Part shown: positions 42,918 to 54,136 of the stretch, piece after piece
Position numbering within the stretch: position 1 is the first letter of the stretch
How the letters are laid out: each line of letters opens with the position of its first letter
Assembly (NCBI GenBank): GCA_009763385.1
Contig: CM019826.1
Span: forward strand, 99,494,848-99,558,847
Source of the DNA: Coix lacryma-jobi var. lacryma-jobi
Lineage: Eukaryota > Streptophyta > Magnoliopsida > Poales > Poaceae
Reading direction: 5' to 3'
Length of the DNA: 64,000 bases
Made by a program: the position numbers and the translations under genes
The notes under the pieces: generated by a model
What the model saw: only the letters and a program-made list of their open reading frames with translations
What the model was told of the DNA's origin: nothing
Databases searched by the model: none

Positions 42918-44487
42918 AAACTACCCCCCCCCCTTAAAAGAATCTCGTCCTCGAGATTCGAAAGAAGAAGAACAAAGAGATAGGGATACTCTGGCTTTGG
43001 ACCTCCATCTTCACTTTCTCGAGTAGCTTCATCATACTTATCTTACCACAGCCGGTGTAGCAGTGAGGCTTTCTGAGTCTTCGTGGAATCGACTTGTAGA
43101 TGGTCAAAACCATCTCATCCTAGGTATGTTGAACATCGAACTCTCATCTTGAAACACAGATCAAACTTGATTCTTATTTGAGCTCCTTGAAAACAATCCA
43201 ACATGTTATGAATCCCACTCAAGAAGATAACTGCTCTTGATAGTGACTTTTCAACCATAGAGATAACCAACACCTCGCAAAGAAACATTAGGATGTGGGA
43301 AACCTTCTTTTTGTGACTCCTTTATCTTGGCTACCCCCCTTAAAAAGGTTGAACTAGGGGACACCAAAGGTTGGGTACATCTTGCTGAGTCCTCAAACAA
43401 CACAGCTGCATCACCTTTGTGATTTTCATAACTCCAAGACCAAACTAGCTATCAAGGTGAACCTTGCAGTTGAAGAAAGATGTTGACGTATACTCTTGTT
43501 CAGAAGTTTTCCAAGATCCTTGTGAGATATGATCTAAAGAAGACAGATTGCTGCAGAAGGATAGGAGGGAGCGGACAGAAGAAAACAGAAACCCAACCTT
43601 CTATGCATAAAACCTCTTAAGCCTAGCCTAAATGAGATTGTGAGTAAACCCACAAAATCATTGGCACTCATTACAAAGATGCAAAACAACCATTATCATA
43701 AAGACAATCAACCAAATATTTCAGATTCACACACCACACATGGGCCAAAGACTTGACTTTACTTCGCTACTAACGTTTTATTACATAAGGGCTCAAGAAC
43801 TAAAACACGATACAACTACAAGAATATCAGGGGCAGCTTTTCTTGTTCACTCTTCATTTGTCATCTGTTATTAGGGACTTCCTTTGCATCAGGTACTGAC
43901 ATCACTTGTTTTTGGCTACTCCGTAGTGACCGGGCTCTGGCCACTTCCATGAGTCGACTGTTGATCTTTTCAGGGCAGGATCTAATATAATGTCCTTCCT
44001 ATTGACAATGATAACATCTTCCTTTGGCTGGATGTGCTGCGATAGAAATGTTGTTTGATGTGCTGCTATCTTGGTGACTCGGAGGATTGACTTTTACTAG
44101 TTTATTCTGCTTCTTAACTCGCTTCGGTGGTTGGAATTCTTTGTAGGTGATTGTCCATCCATCTATGTAAACCTCATGTGGAAAGCTCTTAATTGGAGGA
44201 CCTTCTAAATGCTGCTGATCTGGGCTTGTCTGAACAAGGGTTGAAACTAGATTTGATACTAGAGTAGCACAACTGTTGGTGACGTATTAACCGTGGCTCG
44301 AATGAATTTGCTTTCCCCTTCTTATCTTCCTTGACTTCACCACTTGGGTTCGCTTTGACCTCATCCTTAGTTGACTTCTCTTGAAGACAAGAATTCCGAT
44401 AATGCTTGCAACAAAGACATTGATCCTGAACCTCTTGCATCTTACTACTACTATCTTCCAACAGACTTGCTTCACATTCATTGGGTG
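42918..44487 (-). pseudogene. Internal remnant of the Tekay-like element with zinc-knuckle coding traces
   Basis: The polypurine tract (C-run on the plus strand, 42922-42934) adjoins the LTR. On the minus strand, a coding trace from about 44130 to 43870 includes Cys-Tyr-His-Cys...His...Cys with CCHC spacing (about 44015-43970) and an in-frame stop between the second Cys and the His. Another Cys-rich segment (Cys-Leu-Cys-Cys...) with a Lys/Glu-rich tail is at 44461-44189. These look like decayed gag nucleocapsid remnants. Nothing recognisable lies in 42960-43860. Confidence 0.45.
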
Positions 44488-45726
44488 TGTTGACAATGGT
44501 TATCTATCAAAATTAATGGATAAATAAATATGAAAAGGGCATGAATTCAATGATCACCAATAAAGGTTTAGGGTTTTCATTGACAATATTCAACGAGTTC
44601 TGGTGGATTGTGATTCTGCAGGGACTAAACATGAAAAACAGCACTGATTACTTCTCCTAGAAGTAAACCGATGGAATATTACAGAACCAGCACGTCACGA
44701 ATACTCCAGAAGGACCTAGAGGACACCACGAGGCGAGACACCCTGAGAGGCCGCCAGGTGGGACCGACCGGTCCCACCCAATGATCGGTCGGTCACCCCC
44801 TGGGCCCGATGGCCTCCGCCTTCGAGAACCTTCTTCCACCGTCTCCTAGGATGCATCTCCACCGTCTATGAAGTCGGTTTGATCTAACGGTTGTGGTTGA
44901 TCCCTCAGGGCTATATAAACAGGCCCCCAGGCCCCAGGGTAGAACAAGTCTCTCTTCGGAAAAGTCTACGCCTCATTCAGAAACCCTAGAAGAAGACTTC
45001 AGGAGCTAGCTTTCAAGTAGAACACTAGTTACCCTTCTAGTTTAGGTTTAGAACCTAGTCTTATAGTAGAATTAGAAGATAGAGAGAGAGGAAGATATCA
45101 AGAAGGAGCTCGAGCCTGTCGAATCCACTTCTTCATCTTGTACCTACGGATTCAAGTTCATCATCTACTTGCTTCAGCGATTGTTTCGGTAATCAACGTC
45201 TATATTTAAGTTTGAGTCATTGTTCTTATTATTCTTAAGGTTTATGACTCTCTTTTGAGTACTTTAATTCTAGAGTTAGAGTAGTTGGATAGTGTAAGCG
45301 TGGTGCTTAGACTTGATAGCTCATAAATGTCTCCTATAACGCCGGTAGTAGTGGTTGTTCACAAGGGTGACTCTTATAGCCTTGTTGATTCTTCTATAGT
45401 CCACTTACCCTTGTGTAGCCTCGGTAGGATTATACATTTGCATAAAAGACTCATACTCTATTTGTGACCTTCTATGACAACTTTCCCACTAAGAATAATA
45501 TAAACGTATCACTCTTAAATTGGAATTAGACAGCCTTAGTGATCCCCTTTATACTTCTAGATTCTCCGTCCTTGTTAGCTACTCAGGGGTTAGACTTTAA
45601 GACTTAACACTATCCATTCTTTTGGGTTAGATATTAAAACTGGGTTACTCCAGTGAAGTGCTACATCGGTAGATTTTATCTGTGCACTTGCGGATAAAGT
45701 AGAGTGTGCGTTAATTTATACCAACA
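44488..45726 (+). repeat. 5' LTR (TGTTGACAATGG family)
   Basis: Starts TGTTGACAATGG and ends ATACCAACA; length 1239 bp. TATATAAA at 44912-44919. A near-perfect palindrome around GACCGACCGGTC (about 44757-44778) lies ~140 bp upstream of the TATA box; the solo LTR has a related copy at 2341-2360. Confidence 0.85.
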
Positions 45727-45734
45727 AGCATTTC

Positions 45735-45752
45735 TGGCGCTGTTGCTGGGGA
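45735..45752 (+). other. Primer-binding site (tRNA-Asp type)
   Basis: TGGCGCTGTTGCTGGGGA, eight bases after the LTR. It matches the complement of the plant tRNA-Asp 3' end with two changes; this primer is used by Athila and some related Gypsy lineages. Confidence 0.7.
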
Positions 45753-46465
45753 ATGGTAGATCATCTTAAGTCTTAGTTTATCCTTGTAATCATACTTTTA
45801 TCTTTTTCTTTTTTGTCCCAGTCTTTTCATTATTTTTGCGTTCATTCTTATGAATGTTGTTTCTGAATTCCACTCTTATCTATCACTACCCCATGAGCGC
45901 AAGCTATAACCAGTAGAATCCTTACACCCCATCATAATACCTTCTTATGAGCTACGCCTACATTTTGGGAATATTCTGTTCTGGCAACGTTCCATCTTGG
46001 GAGTCTGCATTTTAGACAACTAGATAAATAATCTCTTGGCTCATTGTGGGATGATCTTAATAACCTCATCATGTAATCCCTTAATGCTGCCATTAGAGAG
46101 TGTTCCTCTATTTTGTCTGCTAGTGAGCAAGGTTTATGTTTCACTGTATTACTAGAAAATCCCCTTTGCCCTAGTTTTCTCACCAACTCCCTAAAGAAAA
46201 TTGTACCACCCGAACTTGAGTATTCACCTTTTTGCTGCACTATCCTTGTAATGAGCATAGAAAAATAATTATGAAAATATTCCTTCGGGTATTCTTGTCA
46301 CTAACCTTTCCAGATCTGGAGCAGAAAAGAACGAAGGAACAACAAACACAAGGTATGCCCAACCAATCACCATGTAACATTGAATTACGTTCATCCAATC
46401 TTGATTTGCAAAATCCAAGCTTGGGGAATAGAGTTTCTAAGAGCATCTCTTGCCGTGTTGCTATG

Positions 46466-46719
46466 TTGGTGTTGACGTAAAAATTCGGTTCAGTCACACC
46501 AACACACTCGAGCGCACGGTCCTCAGAGGGCATACAGAGCAAGGTCCTAACCTCCTGAACCTTCAGCAGATGGCGGTGCCGAATCTTAGTGAGATCGACT
46601 TTGGGCGTGCCAGTCAATTTGACCTGCAATCGACAAGGAGAAGAAACAGTTGTCAAATTGTGGAACCTGCCAGCTTAGTTCCAGACAGTTCCAAATTGTA
46701 CGGCTCTGATATAGCCACT
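46466..46719 (-). other. Gypsy-3 family leader fragment with PBS-like sequence
   Basis: In minus sense, TGGCTATATCAGAGCC follows the LTR edge at 46720 and resembles a tRNA-Met-type PBS with a 3-base insertion. The leader-like sequence runs to about 46466. An open frame continues leftwards (46656-46240) but shows no recognisable domain. Confidence 0.45.
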
Positions 46720-48123
46720 TGTTGTTAGGATATTGACTACAAAGTCAACTCCCAAATAAATTGCATAAAAGTATTGAGAAATATATAAGGCAAAATGACT
46801 GTGATATATGTAAAGAAGTATTCAGAGCAGATAAATAGCCGATAAGTGTAAGTATATTAGCAGAATAAAGATCTATGTCTACGTCTAAGCGACATGAAAC
46901 CAACGTATCGACTAATTGCACGAGCAGTCTATTTGTTAACAGTGGGGTATCTCCATACAGCCATAATAACAAATAGATCGATAAAATAGCTTAAACATCA
47001 ATAGTTGGGTGTCTCCATACAGCCATAATGATGACTAAGCTAGATCACGTCTTATGCAAAGAGTAGATCCGTTGATTCCAAGCTACTTAAAAGAACACAT
47101 TATGAAGAAAGCCTAACTGAATCGGCTATTTTAGCCGATGCAGGGTCCATGAGGCACGAACAAGATCTACCCGTAAAAACCATGATTTAATCTAAATCAA
47201 ACAGACCTAATCTATCATATGTATCAGAGGGATTCGAGAATACAACCATAATAAACATGTTTAAACCAGATTTGTCCATTCTTAGATCAAACCACGATTT
47301 TATCGAATATCTCGAACGCACAGCATGTAACAACCAAGATTGACAAAATAGTCGATGAGAAGCATAGATCGGCTATTTTCTCTGATGTCAGCATATAAGA
47401 TCTTTAGGTAGCCGATCTAAACAACTTTTAAGCTTTAACTTCTTTATCAATCTTGATTGGGCAAGATGTTGTTTAAAACATAAAGAAACAAATTAAAACA
47501 TAAAACATCATCGAGAACTTAATGAATCTATTAGCTTGCCAAACCAATAGAGCCGATAACTAGTCAACATCGACTAAAGTAAGAGATTGATGAGAGTCAA
47601 GACAGCCTTACAAGAGACGAACTTAAACCGATAACTAGCCATGTCATAGCTTAACAAGAGTTTGGTCGATGCCAAATATAACCTTATTGCACAATGACAC
47701 GAGCCATTGGTGAAAACTTACAAGCAAACTAGAGGTCGGTCTAAGCCAATGCAGCCCTGCCTGATTGAAGGTCTCGCCGAGATCTACGTTATTCCTACTC
47801 CTAGGGTTTTGGCTGGTGGCCGATGTGTTGATTGATTGGATTCCTTTACAAAATTCAGGTTTCTAGCTATATATAACCCGGTTACTCCTGTCCTAACACG
47901 ACTAGGTTACATAATAGATAAAATAAAAGATGACCCGGAGTTGAACTCCTTGGTCGAGCCCGACACATTTTCGAAGCCCATCATGCTGGTCCACATGAAT
48001 TCTTCTGGTTATGCTTGAACCAATATAAGCTTCTTTATTTTTCTGGCTGATTCCTTCCTTAATAAACCAGCCGTTTGTGCTTACAAAATAATAATCTATT
48101 CGTTCCAAAATCTGGTGTAAACA
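46720..48123 (-). repeat. LTR of Gypsy-3 (minus strand)
   Basis: In minus sense starts TGTTTACACCAGATTTTGG (48123) and ends CTAACAACA (46720); 1404 bp. The polypurine-like GGGGGGCATG lies directly outside its sense start (48124 onward) and a PBS-like sequence outside its sense end. Many copies of ATCGGCTA/TAGCCGAT occur, including the perfect inverted repeat at 47121-47139. Confidence 0.7.
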
Positions 48124-48352
48124 CATGCCCCCCAATTTTGGGATGAAATTTATTTTATTCCAAAAATGTCACTCCTTTCTTTGGGGTCCGATCAACTAAC
48201 CGTTCTCTTAGCCGATCAGCCGAGTCTTCTACCCAACTGTTGTTGCTTTCTCCCAGCGCTACTCTCAAACCCTAACCTTCAAAGAAGTCCGCCGTCACTC
48301 GATTCAAGCAAAAATCCTTAAAGAGCTCAAATTTGGCGCTTCTGCAGGTCAA

Positions 48353-51335
48353 ATGGTGACTCAAGATTCTATTCCTGAGGTAAATTTTGGGTCTCCTATC
48401 ATCCCTCTTCTGATGATTCTCTACTCTCGTATTTTCCCTCATATTTGAATTTTCAGGCGCTTCACGACCAAATCCTGATCCCAATTCAGGATAGTCCAAA
48501 TGACTTTTTTCTCGGTCCGGTAGGCAATCTGGACCCCACCAAAATCATCACTACTGAAACTCAGAGGATCCCCTTCAAAAATTCAGATTTTGCTTCCAAG
48601 CATTGGGGCAAAACTCCCTTTAGGAACTGACCATCGATCATTCCAGGTTGGAGAGACTGGCTGATCAAGGTAGAGGCAAAAAATAAGCCGGATTGGATCC
48701 TCCGCAGCTTAGATCAGTGCACCACTCTGTCCTTAGCTGATATGAAGAAAAATGAGCAAATGCTGAAGGCTGCCTGTTACTTTTGGTCTGGTACCTTCAA
48801 TACCTTTATGTTCAAACAAGGGCCCATGACCCCCAATTTAGCCGATGTGCACATGCTGACCGACTTAAACATTATTGGATCTATCAATCCCCATAGCTTT
48901 CAGGTCAAGCCTTCCATCAAACTCGGAAGCCTAAAATCTGGTGGGTGCTCCAGCTATATTGCTTCCTTCAACACTCCATAGTCCAGTGTTTCAGAACGAG
49001 AGCACATCATCTTCTTGAATATGTGGCTGGAGAAGTATTTATTTTATGGGCAGAGCTGCGGCCCAACTTCAAATTTCTTCGCACTAGCAGAGAAATTGTC
49101 TGTGACTTCAGACATACCTTTGGGAAAATATCTCTTGGGTGCTTTTTATACTATGTTGAATAAAGTAGCCCAAAGCCTGATGGAAAATGAGGGCATCCCA
49201 TCAATAATAGGTCCTTGGTGGTTGCTTCAGCTCTGGCTCAATCTTCATCTTCACAGACTGATCACCCCAGACCTGAGGACCTTGTCCTTCCCAAAATTGT
49301 ATCCAGACAACCAAGAAAAATTACTGGCTGACAAAGCTAAAATGAGAAGATGCACCTCATTTGGAGAAGCTGCCGCTATGATATTTATTGATAAACCAGC
49401 CAGCTTCTTTTTTAAGATTTTCTATAAAGGATTCCTAGCAGCTATCTTTGATTGGTTTCAGTATCAAGACATTGCAGATTTTGAGAACTCATATACCTTC
49501 AGATTTCATAGAGAATGTGATGATGAAGGTTTGAAAATCTTATGCCAAATAATGAAACCTTGCCTCCTGCCTACTGAAATCAGGCATGGTAGGGAAAAAC
49601 CTCCCATGTCCTATGAATTCTACCATCCTGTCATGGCAGCCAGGCAAATAGGTTTCGGCCAAGTGCCCCCATCTCTTTATTTTGCCGATAAGCTCAGACC
49701 AAGGGAGGCAGTAGACTCTGCCTTAGAGTATAACAGAATACTCCAACTAGAGCAATCTGTCTCCCTGAAGATGGTCAAGGAATGGAATTGCAGACCCTTC
49801 TCTTCAGTCTCTTTCCAAGACTGGTGGCAACAGTGGAGCATTCACCTCTTTAGTGAAGTTGTGGCCACTTACTGTCTGAAGTTGGATTCAGACTTCCAAG
49901 CAACTGATGAGGTATGACTCAGTTTGTTCTCAAATTCTATATTTCTACCACCTATTTCCCTCTGATGTCATATGTCAAACGCTTGTAGGATTTGGTCACC
50001 TTGAATCCCCCAAAAATAAATTACAACATATGGTGTCCAAATCCAAGGATTGGCTATGATGCTCCTACCATCAAGACCTTGATGAAGAGGAAAGTCTCTA
50101 ATATCCCAGATGATCAGACCCTCAGCACTTTCATAAAGGAAGCTGGGCTCCCAAGAAACAGAAAACTGACAAGCCAACTGCTAAGGTTATATCTAAGAAG
50201 AAGAAGAGAGACACTTCTGACAGCAGCCAATCCTTGATCAAAAATGCCAATACAGAGGTAATAAAAATTTGTCTTCTCTGCCCTCATCATTAAGTCTGTT
50301 AATTTTTTTTGTCTTTCAATTTTTAGGAACAGACTGGCACCCATAATATTGAGTTGCCTCAGGAGCAGGTTGATACTCAAAATGTCGAGTCTGAAATGCT
50401 TCCTCTTCCTGACATCGATCAAGAGTTCCCACAACCAGGTATGTTTCTTAATAACTCCATTTTCCTTAATGGATGACCTTTGAAAATTGATGAAGATTTC
50501 TTTCAGATGCACTTCCTGAGCCTTCTTCAATTATCCCTGAGCTTCAAATCATCCCATCTGACCAGGTGCTTTAAACAATACTACTTCTCCTTTCGACATC
50601 TCCCTGTCTATGATTATTTACACATTTATCTGTGCAGGAGCAAGGAGAGCCTACTTCCCCTATCATCCCCTTTGATTTAGAAGACTTATGGATGAAGAAG
50701 AAGAAGAACTGTACCAGATTACTCCAAGAAACTCTCTGAAGAAAACTAAGGCTCGGCTGCAACCATTACTCCCTCTTTTGGAGGCCAATATAGTCGATCT
50801 GGTACATGACGTAAAAGGAATCAGAAACATCTTTGACTTGACCAAAGATGACATACCAGAAGATCTTAACAAAGCTCTGATTCCTGTTGCTCATATAGAG
50901 TTCCTTCGGTTAGAATTCATGGAAGCTAAAGCCAAACTTTCGGCACGTGAAGCCCAAGTACACCTGCCAGCACATGAGCAACGTTGCATTTCTGACATGG
51001 TTGCTGCAAAGGACACCATAGATCAACTAAATTCAGATTCCACCGTCCTTATCGGCAACCTGTCATCTCTAGAAGCCGAGAGGGATCAGTTGCTGAGCAG
51101 GCTCCAGGTTATCGATGAACAGATTAAGTCAAAGAAAGATAGCCTGGAGAACATTCCTGTTGCTCTTCGTGAACAAAAGAAAAAGATAGCACTTCTTCAC
51201 GGTGAGCTCCAGGATGTCAAAGCCAAGAAGAAAGCAATCCTAGGTTCCATTGAAGAGGATCAGAAGAAGATAGCTGATATAGACGCCATCCACTTGAATG
51301 CTCTGAATGTATTAAGATCTGTACTAAACATGTAA
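48353..51335 (+). pseudogene. Plant-mobile-domain-like gene, six exons, broken
   Basis: Plus strand, antisense to Gypsy-3 pol. Exons inferred from GT-AG sites: 48353-48379, 48457-49911, 49989-50257, 50327-50438, 50516-50565 and 50638-51335, roughly 870 residues. Exon 2 resembles the plant mobile domain ('aminotransferase-like', PMD): Trp-x2-Trp near its start, then FWSGTFNTF, PMTPNLADVHMLTDL and a conserved FLNMWLEKYLF block. Exons 3-5 are Lys-rich then acidic linkers. Exon 6 is a long coiled coil (50740-51330). Two in-frame stops (TGA 48628-48630, TAG 48979-48981) and frameshifts in exon 3 (near 50150) and at the start of exon 6 (near 50685) break it. PMD proteins occur both as host silencing factors and inside plant transposons; here the setting is a transposon. 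Confidence 0.72.
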
Positions 51336-51704
51336 TGCTGCTTATCTGTAATCCCTGACTCTAAACCCTTTCTTTGTAAACATTCACATGATTCATCTGT
51401 TGATTGGTGTCAGGATACTCTGTTATCCATTTAACACTTGAAGCTCTATCAGCTATCCTCAGCCGATATTATCTAGGCAACTTATCCTTTAGCCGATTAG
51501 TACTAGAACGGCCTATTTACTCGTTTCACCTTAGGATCTGGATCTGAGGGTGCCCCGAACCAACGCTCTTTCACCTTTTTGAGTCTTACTCATAAATACA
51601 AAACGTCGGCTTCTCGAACACACCAAACATTCATTGCCATACTCTTTGGCATTTGCTCTCCTCAACCACCGACTGCTCTTCTTCTTCAACTGACGATCAA
51701 ATCA

Positions 51705-52599
51705 ATGGCGGATAACCGCAGTAAGCGTCTCGCCGAGGAATCGGAGTCCGTGGACGGTCCTTTGGCGACTCGCCGCCGTGTGCTCGGGTAATGATTTCCT
51801 CTTCATCAACTTCTTTGTGCTCTGAAACTTCTCATTCACCCGAGGAAAACCCTAACCTTTCCGTAGTCCTTCTCCTCCGACGGACGGCCAAGGCCCCAGC
51901 CAACCCCCATCGGGGCATGGGTTGGCACTGGATGACGATGCCTGGGCCTTCATTCGGGGCATCTCCGACACTCGACGCCTCCTGGAGGAAGAGAGTCGCC
52001 GAACCGCCCGGGTCGTGGAGGAGCGAGAGGTCCTCCGCGCCTGCCTCAACAGTGTTTTAGAACACTTAGAGGGGTTCGATACCAGGGTCGCTGGTACACT
52101 TTTCCAAATCCTTCATCTCATAATTTCAATTACCTTTGCATAATCATTCTAGTCTATCTTTTGGTAACTCACTGTTTAAAAAACTTAGCTGATTTGTTCT
52201 TTAATTTGATTGAATCGGCTATCTTTTTTTAAAAAAATAATAATCTCTTTTTGTCCAATCATAGAACTCCAACAGCAGCTCGACTGGCTCCCTGGGCGGG
52301 CCACGATGATTGCCGACTTTGTGAACGCCCGGGGAGACACCCTGAGGGCGCGCCTGGACGACGTCGGGATGCGCATCAGGGAGCTGGCCCTCCATGCTAT
52401 CTGCCATGGCGCTACCTTCGCCCTTGCCAGAGCCGAACTCAGTGGTGCTGAGATCTTCAGGGAAGTCTCTCCCTCCTTCGTCGGTGCCAGGACGAGGGAA
52501 GACTTCAGGGAGCTGGTGGAGGAATTCCAACCCTTGGGGTTTGCCGTGACGGAGGTGCCGCATCTGGAGGACCTCCTGAACAAGCTGCATCTAGACTAG
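51705..52599 (+). CDS. Intact three-exon gene, 214 residues, unrecognised
   Basis: ATG at 51705 (context AATCAATGGCG). Exons 51705-51787, 51867-52093 and 52265-52599 join in frame with GT-AG introns (79 and 171 bp) and give 645 coding bases ending in TAG, with no internal stop. A promoter-like pyrimidine-rich stretch lies upstream. The exons are GC-rich and the introns AT-rich, typical of grass genes. The N-terminus is basic and charged (Arg-Ser-Lys-Arg, later Thr-Arg-Arg-Arg). The middle has Ala-Trp-Ala-Phe-Ile-Arg-Gly then a Glu/Arg-rich helix (about residues 55-95). The C-terminal part is mainly helical and ends in Leu-Leu-Asn-Lys-Leu. I recognise no family. It lies between the PMD gene and the protease fragment, antisense to pol. 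It is the only multi-exon reading frame in the window without a defect. Confidence 0.7.
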
Positions 52600-52945
52600 T
52601 TTAGTCTTTTATGTCTCTTTTGTAAATCCGGCCTGGTGGTCGAACAAGCTGAACAACAACAAGCCTGCCCCTGCATTGTCAGGCTTAAATAATTCTGTTA
52701 AATATTGCTGCTTGACATCCTTTGCGTTGTTACTGAGCTTTTCAAGATTCTTCCTTTTGATTTATTTCTTTCATTGAATGTTCTAAAGGCGATACTTCCT
52801 TAGTATCGGCTATTATTTAGATATCAAAAGACGATACATACATATCGGCTATTTTTGTTCTGAAGACGATACATTAGTATCATCTATAAAGTCAAAAAAA
52901 GCAATCTTTTGCTCAAATTCTAAAAGAAATAAACTTGACTAATCA
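52600..52945. other. Gypsy-3 spacer with TATCGGCTA/CGATAC repeats
   Basis: AT-rich, no coding sequence. Contains repeated CGATAC...GTATCGGCTATT-type words (52795-52890), in line with the motif found throughout Gypsy-3. Confidence 0.6.
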
Positions 52946-53711
52946 CTACGTCGGCCTTAGCTCGTTATAACCATGGCACCGATGCAAATCTTCATCAGCG
53001 GGCTAATCTACACGAACATTTTTGAAGCCGACTGCTTGGATCGGCTGTTGACTATCGTCTGTTGTCTTGAGAAAGTCTTCTTCAAGAATCTTCCCCGAAA
53101 AACACTCCATGTTATCCAAGTTCCAAATATCAGGGTCTGAATAAGCAATACTAACAGTTGAATCGGCTGGTACCACTCCCACAGTGTCGTCGATCCACTG
53201 AATCACATTCTGATGCATGGTAGATGGAACACAACAATTGGCGTGGATCCAATCCCTTCAAAGAAGCACACTGTAGGATCCTTTTGCATCGACCACAAAG
53301 AAGGTAGTCGGCATACTCTTGCTGCCAATCGTCAATTCGACACATACAACACCTTTAGTAGACGATACGTTGCCAGCAAAGTCGGTCAACCTCATATCGG
53401 TCTGAGTCAGGTCTTCCGCAGTCTTGCCAAGTTTCCTAAAGGTGGCATATGGCATCAAATTAACAGCTGCCCCTCCATCAACTAACATCCTGTTCAGAGG
53501 CCTTCCATCAATAAACCCTTTCAAATACAAAGCTTTTAAATGGGAATGTCTCTTAGATTTTTGAAATGTGGCCTCTTCTGCTTGATAGATCCATTGAGCA
53601 ATTGCTTCTTCGTCATCAAACTCTTCTTCATGATCAGAGGATCTAAACTCAGCAGGTAGCACGAACAGAGCAGCGATTTTAGCCGATGACTCACCCTTTG
53701 ACGGACCAGGA
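52946..53711 (-). pseudogene. pol: Gypsy-3 gag-pol fragment: retroviral-type aspartic protease
   Basis: The minus-strand frame enters at 53711, where Gypsy-4 inserted, and runs to TAG 52948-52946. It has an acidic linker, a Lys-Ser-Lys-Arg segment, LYLKGF, then the protease active site VDGGAAVNLMPY (about 53495-53460) and the flap-side motif near VELTIGS. A TGA at about 53258 falls just after the SYSVLL block, and the downstream text (RDWIHANCC, STMHQNVIQW) continues in the same frame. A further TAG lies at 53003. DGG in place of D(T/S)G is usual for plant Gypsy proteases. No RT follows. Confidence 0.8.
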
Positions 53712-54134
53712 TGTCAGAGATATCATCAGAAGATGATTCCTCCGACTAATCCCGGACGGCATTGGAGATCCGAAGACTTGATACAAAGCGTATTTGGATT
53801 AGGACTCTTATTGTAACCTAGTTGAGTTCTTAAAGGAAGTCTTGTAATTAGAATAGGACTCCTCTGATGTAACCGACTAGGACTCGGTCTGCGCTCTGCT
53901 TCACCCAGATATATAAGGGGAAGCAGGTGCGGGCTCCAGAGAGAATCGAACATTGAATCATAATCATACACAAGGCACACGCCGCACTGGACGTAAGGTA
54001 TTACGCTATTCAGCGGCCTGAACCAGTATAAATCGTTGTCCCTGTGTACTCGCCGAGTCCTACGAACGTCGATCCCCACCGAACAAATCGTCTGAGATTA
54101 CTCAAGACGAGTTGCCGGTTAACAAACACCGACA
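53712..54134 (+). repeat. 5' LTR of Gypsy-4
   Basis: Starts TGTCAGAGATATC and ends AAACACCGACA; 423 bp, short for the lineage. TATATAAG at 53910-53917. Confidence 0.83.
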
Positions 54135-54136
54135 GC

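Larger units (their letters stand above)
28664..44487 (-). mobile_element. Long-LTR Gypsy derivative (Tekay/Del-like), minus strand, interrupted
   Basis: A 3' LTR (28664-42917 minus the nested Copia-2) plus 1.57 kb of internal DNA (42918-44487), cut at the right by another LTR element at 44488. The internal region next to the LTR has a C-run polypurine tract preceded in sense by CTCGAGGACGAGATTC, an arrangement I associate with Tekay/Del chromoviruses. No RT or integrase is visible, so it may be a non-autonomous (LARD-like) or deleted copy. The left target base pairs would be TTTGC. Confidence 0.65.
44488..46465 (+). mobile_element. 5' end of a Gypsy element (LTR, PBS, leader)
   Basis: LTR 44488-45726, then PBS at 45735 and about 700 bp of internal sequence (45753-46465) with only scrambled, stop-rich coding traces. 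The rest is missing; minus-strand Gypsy-3 sequence follows. The exact right edge is uncertain. It belongs to the same LTR family as the solo LTR at 2065-3991. Confidence 0.65.
46720..53711 (-). mobile_element. Gypsy-3: minus-strand Gypsy with protease remnant and two antisense genes
   Basis: LTR (46720-48123), polypurine tract (48124-48133), two plus-strand spliced genes (48353-51335 and 51705-52599) and a minus-strand protease fragment (52946-53711) cut by Gypsy-4. RT, RNase H and integrase, expected between the protease and the antisense genes, are absent. The repeated word TAGCCGAT runs through LTR and spacers, tying the parts together. Either a deletion removed pol or this is a non-autonomous family. 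Confidence 0.65.

Noticed and set aside
45932..46258. Minus-strand 108-residue open frame
   Set aside because: It crosses the uncertain junction between the plus-strand Gypsy leader and Gypsy-3 sequence and has no recognisable motif.
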